Shown: piece by piece, positions 12,520 to 27,500 of the stretch
Position numbering within the stretch: position 1 is the first letter of the stretch
Layout of the letters: every line of letters begins with the position of its first letter
From: Certhia americana
Lineage: Eukaryota; Chordata; Aves; Passeriformes; Certhiidae
Assembly (NCBI GenBank): GCA_018697195.1
Contig: CM031866.1
Span: 8,404,854-8,468,853, forward strand
DNA length: 64,000 nucleotides
Reading direction: 5' to 3'
Made by a program: the position numbers and the translations under genes
The notes under the pieces: model-generated
Told to the model about the DNA's origin: nothing
Database searches by the model: none
Seen by the model: the letters and a program-made list of their open reading frames with translations, nothing else

Positions 12520-15500
12520 TCATGCAAAGCAGATACTTTACTCCGAAACAGTTAATGATCTAAAAATTCTGGCTTCTGAAAAAAATTCTGTAATGACCCT
12601 AGTTGTATCATAGGCTGGAATAAAAGCACATATCTAAGATATCATTAGAGTTATCTTGTCCTTCTAATTTCAGAGTATCTGCTGTAGACGTAGCCAGCAT
12701 GCTTTTTGCAGTAAGATTCACCTGTGTAAACACAGTAAGTCTTTTAATGCTGGTTCTAAATTAATTTTTTTTGAGTTGTCAAAACACAGGACTGTGTATC
12801 CATGTTTTACAACTCAAAGGGGAAGCTTCCAAAGCAGTGAAAGGAAGGCTCACATAAGGACTGTGTGAAATTTGGGTGCCAGGTTATTAAGTATTCTGAT
12901 TTAGCCACGATGTGAAACTCCACAGTGAGCTCTACAAATAGCTTTGCTGATACTGAGGTAGTGACCTCTGAGGCTTTCATGTGACTGTGCTGCCAATGGG
13001 TTGTCTGGTCCACCGGGGTGCCACTTCCCTTTGATTTATCTTTGAGTCTGAGGAATTTTTTTTTTTTTTCTGTAGTGAGAAAATCCTATTTCAAATTCAT
13101 TATTAGAGCAGGCCCCAGTGGATAAATCCTAGTAACTAGATATTTATTTTTCCATGGATATATGTACTGACTTTAAAACAAGGCTCATGCAGATAGATGT
13201 CTGGTTTTCCTTATTAATTAAGGGAGTTGGGGAAGGGAAGAAAAAGGGGAATATATAATAGCTCACTTACCTGAGAAAAGCTGTGCAGCTGGGTGTGATC
13301 TGTTGTATAATGCAGAAAATATGCATCTAATCAATTGTACTCTCTTGGAACCTAAAAAAAAAATTGGTTTAGACCAAACATTATCATACAAACTTGGTGA
13401 TAAAATAAACATTCTGATTACTTCTGCACTTTTCTGCAGACCAAATACAGTCACTATAAATGAAGTTAAAAAAAGAGAAAGAACAGAAATGCAACAAATT
13501 AAATGTTTGTGTAAAACTATTCTGGTAGTGAGCCCGTATCTCCTATTCTTGGGATTCAAACTGTTTTGCCTAGTGAAAATGTTTCAAAACTGACATGCAG
13601 AAAGAGCCTGCATTCTGCTGCAAGCATAACTTCCACTGAACTGTGTAAAAATAAGGCAAGATACAATGTCAACACTAAGAAGAAAAGGTTAGGTTGCAGT
13701 CCTTGTAAATTTGATGGGTATTGCATAAGAAAGCCTTTTTTCAGTAAATCAGTTTAGTGCTTTTTTCTTTTTTCTGTTCAGTATTAAAAACATTGCAGCA
13801 AAATCAAAAGTTTCAAGATCTATTACAGAACTGTGAAAGTAGCATTTCTACAGGCTACAAAAGATATTTTAAATCTTATCAAAATCTCATCGGGGACTTA
13901 ATCTGCCTGCTGAAATTTTGCAGAAATTGGCTCTGTTGCCTCTATGCCAAGCAACCTAAAGTCACCTACAAAATTAGAGATGTATTTTAGTCTGTGCTCA
14001 ATGTTTTATGCAGGAGAGACAGTAAGGAGAGTAGTGTCATCTGGACCCTCACAGAATTACAGCTGCTGACTGCAGTCAGATGCTGCACAAGGAGCTCAGC
14101 CCAAGTGGTTTCAAGAAGTGTGTTTCATGCTAAGCACTAACTAAAATAACCAGTATTAGCTGTTCATACTCTGAATATAGCAAAAAGGATATTGCACCTT
14201 ACTGGATTTTCCTCAAAAACTTCCTCAAAAATTACCTTTTGCTCAAAGGAAATCAGCAGTGCAGTTGGTGTGCAAAGGCTGGGAGCCTCCCACACTGAGC
14301 TAGGCTTGAGACAATGCCAGTTCCTTCCATGATGAGGTTTAAAAACTTACATTTTTACTCCCTGAGCAATCCTCCTTCTCAACATTTTTGTTAATCTATT
14401 TTTTGCTTCATATTTCCAGATATATAAATACATGGAAGCATTTTATAGGAGTTCCAAAGCTTCCTGAGAAGTGACTGACATTTCTAACTCTTAGAGTATG
14501 AGTGCTTAATTGAAAAGTTCTCCCCTTGATATATATTTTTCTAAACAATGGAAAAAATATCTCTATTAAACAGAACCCCATCCAGGTATGTGTGTAAACT
14601 TGAGAGAAGAATGCAAGGCAGTTATTTATAAAAGGATGAAAATATTAAGTATTATTTATTTAGTGCCAACTATATTCTTGGTTCTTATCTGTTCTTACAA
14701 GCAGCACTCTGTTCATATATGGAAGAAGCAATTTGAAGCCACAGCATCTGAGCTGCAGTAATTTTGATATAATGGCAATGAAAAGATGCCAGCAAAGTAC
14801 CTTTTATGTGTGTGTTAAACTTAGCTTTGGTTGACAGTGTGCCCACTGCAAAACATACACAATACCTATAGGAATGATAAACAGAGCTTTCTCCAAAGAT
14901 TTTATTCACTTCTGTTGTAACTTAGTTATTAATTTAGTGTATAATTTAATCTATCAATTCCTTATCTATAAAAGGGATGCATCAGGACTTCTCTGAGTCT
15001 TGTCCAGGCACATTTCAATGTCTTCTGAGAGGAGCTATCCTGCTACAGGTGTTGCTCCACCCCTGCTACTCCACAGCCCTAGTCAAGACTGGGGGCTCAA
15101 ACTGTAACTGTTATATCCAATATAAAATGAAACATTAATTTTATTATGGTAGCTGCAGGCATTAAGACTTTAAACAAGGAATAAAAAAATACTACTGTTT
15201 GACATATAAAGAATATGAAGGAAAGAGTTCTGGAAATGCTTTAAAATACCTTAGTAATATTTTCTGAAGCTCGAGACATATTTACTGTGATCACGACTCC
15301 CTTTAAGTCTTGTAAGCCAACACCATCTTATTAACTTTTAATATATGAAAAACATGCATTATAGGAAATGTAATGTTACTAATGAGGTACTGTTATTTCC
15401 TGTCCATCTCCCTGGTAAGTAACCATGTATCTTTGTATATGGACATGTACAAGATAAGTGAAATAGCTACTTACCCATCTCCAGTCCCAGTGGACCTCGA

Positions 15501-18500
15501 TCAGCCAGTAAAAGGCAGAGGCCACATCAAACCAACGCTCTATGGAACAAACCCAAAGAAGTGCATTAAGATTCTGCCCTTGTAATGCCAGCTAGTGAGA
15601 TTTCCACACATAGGGAATACTGAACAGGACCTCCTAAAGCTAAAAGATCCTGCAAGCACATTTTTGTCCCATCAACTAGTAGTTCCCTGTAAGATAAGTA
15701 CAACGAAATCTGCAATAAGAACATAGAGAAATACTCTCCGAAAATATCTCGGCCTTTTAAATCACAGCAATATTCCCCTTGTTAAAAAAGCAGATGAAAT
15801 ATATTCGCTTGTTAAACATTATATTCATAAAAGAAAGATTTTCTTTGCTGAGGATTTCAGACAGATTTCAAGTACTTTTCTTCAAGGAAAATACAGGCAT
15901 AATTTTTTTTTTTCTGATATAAAACTCAACCCTTCCGCAACCTAATCAGAAGTTAGACTGCCAGATCCCAAATGATACTAAAAAAGGTCACATTATATTT
16001 CTAAGGTTCATTATTAAAAACATGTGGAATGTTCCCTCCAGTACATATGGAATTTAATTGCACACTGTCTGGACACTCAGGGTATTTCTCTTAGGCAAGG
16101 AACAAAACATGCTGATGTTAGAGGCCACACTGAAAGCACACCCTTGCTTTCCCCTGCCCATCCTCTTGTCCCCAGCCCTCCCCATTGCTCTGGCCAAACC
16201 CTAAAGACAATCAGCACAAGAAATAGCATGATCATGGAGGAGTGCTTGAAAGCACAGTTAAAAACAGATTTTCTCAAGAGTAAGGAGTAAAACTCGAGAA
16301 AAACCAGTTTAAGTGACTGGTCCAAATTTAAATAAAACCCACCCAAAGCAGCAAACCAGGCAGGGCAAACCAGGCTCTGAATTAAAGCCAACTCATGTGA
16401 ATTTCAGGTCAACCAATGGCTAATAGCAGCTCCACAGGGATTAGAAGCACTGCCTGCTACTAAACTGAGCAACCCTAAATGTAAACTCACTCATCCATTG
16501 AAGTCGTGTTGGACATCTGCTGGAGCGTGACTTAAATCAATACATAGAATTCCAGATAAACCAGTGAAAATTTGCTCAGCAAATGTATCCAGTAGAATAT
16601 GATTTGAAGGGGTTATTCAGATCTCCTACTGTTTCAACTTCTCTGGAAAAGCTGGTTCAATACAAAACCCGTAGCACTTCCATGAGCTGTAGATTTCCTG
16701 ACCTCCAGCGAGTGGGAGGCTTATTGCAGTTTCCCTGGAAGTCTAAAAACACTTTTTTTGGGGGAGAATGGTATACTGAGCATTTTGTCACTATGAAAAT
16801 TGCAGTGACGTCTGTGCTGATATTTATTTTCCATAAATGAAATAAAATCTGGTAAGTGCCAAGAATATTAGGGATGTCTATCCATGCTATGTTACAGCAT
16901 CCTTGCTCTGATTTACAGATACTTAGTTTCCTAAGATTAGCCTGTTGGAACTATCTAGAGGGATATGGAGTTTATTTATAAGCTCTAGTATACCTGCTCA
17001 TATTTATTTAAAAATCATTCCAATAATTTATTTTATAAATCAATTAGCTTCTACTGATGTCCTTCCAATATACAGTGAAATATCTTCTGCCCGTTGTTAT
17101 TCTGCTTATTTAAGTTGGGCAAATATCATTTAAATCTAGTTCTTATGCTGCAGGATGATGCCCTGAAATAATTTTTTTATTTAAAATTTATTTTAAAATT
17201 CTCTTGAAAAGTTTAGTAAAAGAACAATGAGAAATCAGTTAGGGCCTTGTTGATGAACTCGGAATTAATATGCAACCAAACAGATGAAAATACCATCCAT
17301 AAGGAAAACAATTTTAAAAAGGTAGAACTAGTACCAATGTACAGACTGTTCGGTGAAATCATATTTCTGAGCCTAAGGAAACTCACTGGGATCTGGGTCA
17401 CTGGGCTAGAAAGAACTGTGTTAGAAAAGGAAAGATTATTGTCTTTCTAATTTAGTATTCTAGGCAATTAGGGGAACTTGATTTCAACAAAATGCTTCTG
17501 ATACTATATAGCATGGAGTTATGCACACTGCAGCTAAAAACAAGTTAAATTCTTAATGAATAAAGGGGGAGAAATGTAAATCTGTCCTCTATGCCCTACT
17601 TCTTCTGCCTCTGTACTACACAGTGGGAATTTTGCAAGGACATAATATACAAAATGTATATATCTAGGCTCTGCAAGAGCACTACATAGAAACAATAAAT
17701 TTTAAAATTACAAATCAAATTTTCTTTTAATCTTTTTTGTTTCTTATTACAAAAAAAGAAAAAAAAGGAAAAATTTGAAGACTTCAAAAATTAACGTAAT
17801 GACATCTTAGAGAAAAATTAGCTTACTATAAAAAGATTCACTTTAACTTGACAATATATAGATAAAAGTCCTGAAATATTTTATGGTTCACCACCTAACA
17901 TAAAACAACAACATAGAAAAACAACAGCAAACACACTCTGCTGCCTTGACAACCAAATCTGTTCATGTAAAATAAACCCTATTTTATAAATAAATGCTCT
18001 GAGTACTAGACTGGCTTAATGGACATGAAAATCAACAAGTTCCCTCTTCTAGGCAAGATTCCCTTGCAGATCTGTGCTAAAATCCACTGCAAAGAAATTA
18101 AGACTCCCATAAAAAACTTCAGATGGCATAACAGTAGCATTGCAAGGACATTTAAAATAGGCTGGAATGGAAGTTTATTCCCAGTGAGTAATACTGGGTA
18201 TTCCTACTGCATGGAAGGCTTTGACTTTGATTACCTTGTATTTGGATTATAGTTCTACCTTGCAAGACTCTGTGATCTCCCAGTGAATGAGATCACAGTG
18301 AATGATTACAAGCATTCGTAAGTGTTAAGGATGATGTGATAGTTAACTCATCGTGTAGTTGGGGAATATGATCCATATTTTACAGGTGAAGGGATTGAGA
18401 TACAAACTGCTTAAAGGGCTTGAGCTAGAAAATTCTTCAGAAATGGGTACTGAACATCTTTCTCAGGTTCCAAAACTGTGCCTTAACCAAATGCTTTGTC

Positions 18501-21500
18501 CCTGGCATTCAGAACACACCTCACTGATAGAGTGTCACAGTACTCTTTTGTCTGGAGTTTCATCCTAAATGCATGTGAAATTACAGGTTAAATTCTCACT
18601 TTCTGAGTTTTCACAGACAATTTTGTAAGGCATCTTGCCTCAAAATTCCTTTCACTGATATTTAAACTCTTTTTTATCTTTTCCCTAGAGTGGAAGACAA
18701 TCCTATTTCAGTATAAATTTCTACACAGCAGAAAAGCAATAATTTCTCTTTCTCTCTGCATGAAATCACCTCTGCTTGGATATTCAGATACAACTGCTAT
18801 ATACTTACAGGTCCAAATAAAACTACTGATACATTTCAAACAAACTGGTAAAATTATTTTATTGTTGCTTGTATAGACATGAAAATCAGATGCACAGGTA
18901 GTTCTGCTCACTACAGGTGAAAGGCTGCAGATGGATGCATGTTTTAAAGCACTCTGAGATTATAGGAAAAAACTTACAAATATTTCAGCTCTCACTAGAT
19001 CAAGTCTGTGACCAACAGGGTGAAACTGAAGGTATTGAACTTCTGCAAAGCTGCAGGGACACAACCACTAATGAACGATCTGATCCACCTGGGCAGCTGG
19101 GAATTTTGTGGTGGCCCTCACCAGGGCCAGCATTTTTTATGATTTCTCTTTTCTTTGGTGAGATCCCCAAAACCTTACATATTTTGATATAAACCCAGTC
19201 CCTTCTGCATCATCTGACTTCTGAATCAGCCCCTCAAAGAACACTGCACTGGCAGTAGGTCCTGTGCACAAAATAATCTTTGTTCTCTGCCACATGCCCC
19301 ATGTGGTATTTTAAAGAATGACTGATTGCTGCACGATTGTTCTGTTTTCCCCTGTAGCTCTTGGACTATATATCTTCAGGTGTGTTAAGGTACCATGGTA
19401 CAATGCCAGACTAAAATTTGCCTTAAAGAAACTCCCAATGGCTCTGATATCACTTTTAATTTATATTATAATTTCTAAATTCTAGTTGTTCCCTTGTGAC
19501 TTTTTTTTTTTCCACAAGCACATCTGGAGCTGAGAAGCAGTTCTCTGCAGGAAGCAACCATGTGTATTAAATGACACCCTTCTGTGGGACTTTTGTCTCA
19601 GTGCAGTCTGACCTCTTTTACCAGAGTGGCCAGTTGAGTCCCACAGGTTCTGGGCAGTTCTTACTGTTTTACCTAAAGCAAAAAATTCCTGGGAGTGTCC
19701 ACAAATCTGAACCGGCATCTGTTCTTTTCCTGTTGTTTCTTTGAAAATATAAACAGAATGTTAATTACCTTGCCCTGATTTTATCCTGCTGCTCAGTTTG
19801 TTTCCTTTTAACTTCTGAATCTATTACCACCTGCCAATTTGTCTAATCCTCTATTCTGGCAGATGTAAGGTCTTAGCTGAGATTACTGCAATGATCCTGA
19901 AGGAAAATGAGGTATATTCCACTAGGTCAACAAGACTCAGAAAGACAAATCTGTTACAAACATTACTTCATCATTTGCAAAAATTGGAATCTACAGACAG
20001 AAACTTATTTCATAATTTTGTTCATGGATACATTCAGAGGAGCTTTACGATCTCTCACATGAAAGAAATTAAGTCACAAGATTTGTGCCTCCAATACTTT
20101 CAGTGTCCTTTTCATTTTTGTCATGTTTTGCTCCTAAATGAATAATAAAATAAAACTTTAAATAATTTGGAGATTCTTCCTTAGTTCTCAGCACAGGCAG
20201 AAGAAGAAAGCTGAATCAGCGTTTTCACACGTGCTTAACTCCATAATTATGTGCTGTGCTAAATTAGAGAGCTGTGCTAAGGTTTCATATTACAAGGATT
20301 GCTTTAATTCTATGCAGAAAAAAAAAAAAAAAAGAATATTTTACACTATATTTTAATAAATAATTAATATTAACCTGCATCTGTTAAATAAAGGTTCAAA
20401 CTTGCTCAGTGCCGTAAGCTCCCACTGGATGGTGTTTATCGACTTGCAAAATCAGGACCTGGTACAATGGTATTTGGAGAGCACTTCTGTTTCATACTGT
20501 GCCAGTTCAATATTGCTAACTACAGGTGTTTTAAAAGCATAAAGTGGTCCATCAAATATCAAAAGATTACCTTTATGCTTGCCAGATCTTTAAAAAATAA
20601 ATAAATAAATCTGGGGCTCTGCTTATTTGCCTTCTGGTTTTTGATACTCCAGGGTTCAGCTGGCTCATGTTTTCATGTTTTATCTCTAACCATAAAGGCG
20701 AGAACTCTTTTTTGATGGAAGCTAAAGTTTGCATCTACTCACTAGCCTGCAGGAGCAGACTTTAGGAAAACATCAAATATCATTAACACTCATGGGAAAA
20801 TCGTGAAAATGGGCTATGCTGGTTGATAGCTTACTAATTTACAAATTTTAGTAATAGACATTGGTGCTTTGAACTACTGATGTGAATTAGCCAGGTTCTA
20901 CAACTTACTTAATAGTCTATGTTCCTTGTGGCATTGAAATTACTGCGGCTTAGAAACCTACTCTGCAACTGAACACCACACTGCTTGCCATGTGAGCCTG
21001 GAATAGATTTACTCCTAGAGCAGTGGGGGGTTACACTTTGTGGTGGAATAGAAAAAATATTTTAAGAGTAGATTGAGTATCTTTAGGCTAATTACTCCAA
21101 TTGTTTCAATAATGAAAGTGCTGTTTTCCCCTCCTTTCATAGTTCTATGCCTTCAACAAGAAGCTCTACAAGATGCAATTTCATGCCATGGATTTATTTT
21201 CATTGTTTGCTATTTGATGGATGAGACATAGTCAGAGGTGTTTCGTGAGCCATTTTCAGGATAGAACTGTAAACTCCTAAACATCTACATCTTTTGGTCT
21301 GTCTTAAATACAGGAGCTACTGAAACAAGTGAAATGGTGTAGATTTGTTGGAGGAATGGATAACTGAGTAGACAAGAACTAATACATACTTGGGCTCCAT
21401 TGCTGATGCATCTCAACATTGTTCCAGTAATGAACATCTCCGAAGAATTAAGAGTTCAATTTGAAGTTCCTCTGACATTTTTGCAACTGGCTAGATGAAT

Positions 21501-24500
21501 TGCCTCAAGAACTGAAAATAAATATAAAGATCTAAAAATTTTGGACCCTGTATGCTGCGAGAAGAGTAACTGAGTTCTTTTCTTTCATAAACTGATTTAG
21601 GGCTTTAATTGGCTGCTGGGTGATGTAGAAAATATAAAATCTCATTCTATTCCTCATACCTTACAACCTATGAATCCACTAGTTCAAATGAAACTGCCGT
21701 GGTAATCTCAAAACAAAATTAGCTGAGAACAAAGGGAAAACCTTTTCCTTATTATCTTTTAAAAATCTCTTGTGTTGCTTCGTAGGTATAGTAAGTAGAG
21801 AAGAATTACACATAAGCCCACCTAATTTAAACGTGGTGCTTTTATAAATTGAACTAATAATAACAAAAAGAATTTCAAATTAGGAGTTAATTAAATGTCT
21901 AGATATTCTATATAGTCTCTTTACTGCTGCATTTATTTGTACCCAATTTTAGGATTAACAACTGCCATGCTTAAAATTACAATTGAGGTACCAAATCACT
22001 ATTTATGTACCTCATACTGTGACAGTGCTTTGTGAAGCAGTCTCAGTATATATTCCTCTATTGATAGGTGTAACATATTTGTTTCTAATGGTCTGTAATT
22101 ACCATTAGCAACTGAACAAGCAGAAAGCTATTCACTCACTTAATAACATGCAAATATTTAATATTTTAAAAATTAAGTGTTCTAAGTATCAGTGACTGAA
22201 AAGCCTGGAACATTCAGTTCATGCAGAATTATTTCACTGAGGAATGAATAACCTTGCCTTCAATTCACCTAATTGCCTCTGCTGGACTCCCTGGCTTTGC
22301 AGCCAGACATCTTTAGCAAAATGTGCCGTGGTCCATCACTGTAATCACATTGGAATTTCTGTTAATATCCAGCATCTTTTGTTGCTTATTTCATACTATC
22401 CATTCTAACACAATGATCCACAATATTATATGAGGATTGTATTAGTAAGATCTATGCTTCCTTACACAATTATAAAATCTACATTTGTTCTTTATAAGAA
22501 AGTAGGACACTTCAGAACACTTATGTTTGAATGAAGTCAGCAGCAGTTTGGAATGGGCAGAATGCAGGTTTGAGCTTTTGCTTTAGTAAATGTTAATTAC
22601 ACAGGTATTTCCTGCACGAGGAATTACTCTCTCAGAAATACAGAGCTGTGTTTTGAGAGTCAGTATTTTTAAGAAATTTTTTTTTTGCTTTCTTAACCAA
22701 AAAGGTGGGGTTTTTTTTTCCTCAAAGTTTATTTATTGCTTTGGTTTTTTACCCCCCAAAGTACATTCCCAAGATTTTGATTTTCAATCTGGAGTCCTAC
22801 TGGGTTTAGAATTTCACTGAATATTTGAGAAGTGTCCTGGCCAAGGAAGGCTTGCAGAACTAGACACTTTTAAGCACAGAAGTATTTTTAGTTGCAAATA
22901 TTAAAAAAATGCACTTGCAGCTGTTCACACAGCAGTGATTGGAGTGGTTGGAGTACTGGAGAATGCTGATACCTTGATGTGTTTTATGAGTGTAATGTAG
23001 CTGTGCTTCAGGCAGAAATTCTTCAGAAGAATGATGAAAAAGAACATGAAGTGAAACTGTTTAAATTTTTTAAAAAAGGAGTTACTTTTTTGTTTGTTTG
23101 TTTTTAAAAGGGACAGAAATAATATTGTTCATATACATATATACTGAAATGGAAATCTATTTTCATTTGGGTACACTGTGTAATTCTCCTTTTACTAAAA
23201 TTATCTCAAGTAAATGCCATAACATGAGAATTATATATGATATTGGCTTAGAATTGATTTTGTTTCTTTTTTTTTCGTACTACTCACGATTATCAAGCTG
23301 TCAATTGTGCACATTGAAAAAAGAGTGTAAGAACACAGGCAAAACTAGATTTTCCAGGGGGCTTAGAGAATGTAATCTGCATGTCTACTTGCCCAATGCC
23401 CTCCTCCACTTTTCCCTTGACCCATCTGAAAGGAGCACATGCATTTCAGTACAAATGTGTTCTACCAAAATCTACCCAACCCCAACAGCAACCTCGTTGT
23501 GCATCTGATCAGTGTCCCACCAAGCCCAGCAGCCCTTCTCCCAGAAAAGCCAGTATTGACTACAGGGTTTTGAAGCCAAGCAATTGATTTCAGTCTGCAA
23601 AGACCTCCTGAACTGAAGCTGGCAGTTTCCATGCAGTCTTAGAAAAGCTGGCTTCAGACTTTAGAGATTTAAGACATAGCAGTTTGTTCAGAGAAATTTG
23701 TTAATGTTTGGGTACTTTACACAAATAGAAGTCTCAATTTTAAATTATTTTTACTTTTTTTGTTTGATTTCTGCAATACCTGCTTGGAAGAAATCATGAT
23801 GGCCAAGACTGAGCACTGATACTAATTAATAACTTACAATGCGGTGCACATCAAACACTGCAGTTCAAGAAAATCTTCTGGTTTATTTGCTTTTATTTCA
23901 AGAAGAGAACACATAAAATAAGTGAACTCTGTAAATAAAATAAAATTATAAATTAAGATAAAACCCATCCTTTTTCTTTTTCTCTATAGCCTCATGCATT
24001 CCTTTCAAACATGAAATAACTTCTGAAGGAAGGATGGCTGTGGTGAAAATCAATATTTTTCCTCTAGCTGAGCCTACTTCAGAGAAAAGTCAGATCCTGC
24101 CTATGCCCTCTGCTTGCATCTAAAAATTTTAGGTTTCATTCCCTGTGGTAACTATCATAACTATACAGCTACTTCATACAGTATATATTGACTTTGTAAA
24201 CTGTGGTTGTTCTCTGGTGCTGGGATCAGTATTCTGGACTGAGCATTCAAGTGTGGAAACAGGAAAAGTCTGACATGTTATTAGATGCGTCCTTACTCAT
24301 GCTCTTTGTAAGACTTCCTACATATCCCTGGATAGAAAATCAATGGTTACGTATGAAGTATCTGTGGTTACCTATTGGAAAGCAGCAATATGCTTCTTGA
24401 GTTTGTGAAAGAATCTTGGCTTTCTTATTTAGCAATGAAGGACTGCAAAAGACAAAAACAAAGTTGACTAAAGAATATAATAACTCTCAATCTTTGGTGC

Positions 24501-27500
24501 AAGAAGCACCAAAAGACACAACAAGCAGGAAGTGAAGACCTACATATAAACAGTCCCCTGCTAACTACAGCATGAAGGTTTGCCTTTGAGCAGAACAGAA
24601 TCTACTGCTTCTGCAAAGGAAGAAAAAGTTAATGAGGTAATATAACTAAAGCTTAAAGAAAAGTAACTGTAGATGAGAAGAGAATTAGAGAGAAGAAAGG
24701 TATTTATAAACAAGAATCATTAATAAGCCTCGGAACTTAATGTAAGATTTGTACAGTGTTTTCACTATTCTAACTTTTAAAAAATCTTTAAACAATATAA
24801 TAATTTTACAGTAGAACATTAGTTAGGAACAGGGCCTCGTATAATTATCAAATAAGAGATGATTTCCTGCTCCAAAGAGCTTTCAATCTAAGTGTCAGCC
24901 AAAAGAGTCAGACAAAAATATATTGCTAAGTGGTCAGTTGGACTTGTTTAAAGTTCTTAAATCAAACTGGCTTTAGCATCTGCAGGTTATCATTACCAGC
25001 ACTGAGCTCACATAGAACTGTCACAGAGTTGGCAATTATTGTTTTTTAAGACAAGGTCTACTCCCTCACATTTCAGATATAAAAACAAAGCAAAGTATGT
25101 GCCCTTATGAGGCTGTAGTGTCTAGCTGAGGAATCACATCCTAATAAATATGATAGGCCAGATTATGCCCCTGGTTACGTGCCTTTGTCAACCCACTGAC
25201 AACATTAACTACAAAATAATATAAAGTGACACAGGGATTAAGCATTTTTACAGCTTAGAAAGCAGTAAGCTCACCTTAGAACATCCAGGTATTCTAGGCT
25301 TAAAGTGCTTACATCTTGCAGCTGTGAAATGTTCTTTCTCTAGAGGATACACATTACATAGCATGCAGGTGGCAGTCATATCCTATCACTATTGAAAAAA
25401 CAGTTTATTAAGCATACACGGTGTGACAGGGAAATGGAAGATAGCCAGGAATTTGATCTTACCTGGTGCTCTGTGCTGCTGCTTCACGGTCTCTTGCCAT
25501 GCTCAGAAGTCCTCTGCTTTGTATTTGCTTCAGGCCTAGAGCGTCAAAGTGTATCAGTTCTTTTACAAAGCCACACAGCATCAGTATGACATGTGAAACT
25601 AGCCAGTTCTACAGCTCTTTACACTTCAAATGTTTTCATGATATTGAGCCTTACAAGAAGAAATGTCAACCCAGCCTGATTTTTAAGCCTTTCACCATTG
25701 AATCAACACACATGTGTCACAGATATTTAACAGTAACTGTAGAGATGGATGCATGAGTTTATGGAAAATCCTGACCCAGTATGCATTTGCTCCAAAAGTC
25801 CCCCCAGCCCTCCCAAAAGTTCCTGTCACATCAGTGGAGATCTTATTTCTTTGTTACTCCTTGCTAATTTCCTGGTGATCATGCTGCTTGCTGCTGATGT
25901 AGTAAAACCACATCCATCATTATAACCAAACCCTTTAGCTGAGTCTACACAGCTTAATTATAAACCTTCACTTTGGTAAGGTAGATAAGCAAATACCTAC
26001 TGTAAGGAACAACAGACACCCTGCTGAAACAAGCAGCACATGCTAGAAGTGAAGAATGTGCCTAAATACTCTTCTGTATTTTATACAACAACCCATTTTT
26101 TCACAGTAAGTAGATGAACTCTGTAAAGGAGGCAAGAAGAGGTGTCGGGTGTTTTGGGAAGCATGGGCCATCAGTGTATTTGCTGTCATTTCTCTACATT
26201 CTCTATTTTACTATTCTATATCTTCCCCTTTTCATTACTTTTTTCATTTTCCAGGTTGCCTTCCCCTTTGTTTTCTGCTTCTCTCCTTTTGCTTGTAGAG
26301 TCCAGACCTATAAGGACTTTGCTTCATCACTTTGTCTTGTACAGAATTAATTTAGTACTTAGCCACTATTTTGTGTTATTCTGCTTTAAATGTGTTTAAA
26401 TGAGTTTCACTGCCCAAGCAGGAGCAAATGACCTGGGTGAACACTGGTGAGCACCTTGTTCTCTGTGGCTGACAGGGCATAAAGCCTGTCACTCTTAATT
26501 GCCACCACAGATGACCTTTCAGCCTGAGTTTTGAAGTTCAGTCATGAGCTATATGGTATTTCCCAAGCAATTTGCACATGTTTTAACTGAAGACAGTGTG
26601 TATGTGTATGCAGCCATGGGTCATTACACAAAGTGAAACCACCAGCTTGTGTGTGTAGGCCACCAAACAGCCACCAGCTGACAATGACTCCTGGTTATTC
26701 CTAACCAGGGTCAAATTCACACCAGTGACCTAGAAGAAAAGGGCTCCATATCTCATTACTAACATTCTGAGCTCTCCAGTCCCTCTGACCACTGCATTCA
26801 GGCAGGGAAAAAAAAATTTAAAAAAAATATTAAAAAAAATCAGGAAATGAAACCTGGTATTTCAGTAAAATGCATGTGTGGTATATGACCACATTAAACG
26901 CCATCCAGAGAGTGAAATTCTTGCACTCACAATCTGATAATGCATTCTCAGCATACAAATACCTTCTTATACAAAATAGCTAAAAAAACTCAAGTCAGAA
27001 TTAGTATGATAGAGAAGCATCTCCCATCTGTTGAGTGATAACAGACATTTAGAGGAATCCCTAAATACTTTTTTTTTTTACTTGATAACCCCTAACTTTT
27101 CTGGTGTGCTTAGTAAATAAAAGGATTCACAGAAGCCTCTCAAGTGCATTTTAACAGAAGAAAAGGCATTTCAAAGCCTTCATTAAGTCATACCAAGATA
27201 AACTGTAAAGTTTAAAGACATTTCTTTTTCTTAAATCCTAAGACATAATGAGGTGCATTTGCAAATATCAAAATAGGATCCAATTTTTAAAAAATGGGAT
27301 TTTAAATTCTTTTCCCGCATTTCAGGTTCTTGTGCAATATTTTTTTTCTCTATTCTGGGATTGTAAGTAACTGTTATAAAGTCTCAGGATATTTAGACAG
27401 AAAGGATGCAAATCTGCAGGATATCTTTAATGTGATAGTGATCCAGCAAAGAAATTGTAAATGCATGCTTCAATTCAGTTAAACTACCGATTGCTAGAAC

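Noticed and set aside
16583..16840. 85-codon plus-strand open frame
   Set aside because: No matching splice sites or family motif; composition equals the surrounding non-coding DNA.
26628..26729. 34-codon minus-strand segment behind a strong acceptor
   Set aside because: The donor is weak, and its phase conflicts with both neighbouring exon-like segments, including the one at 26931-26979.
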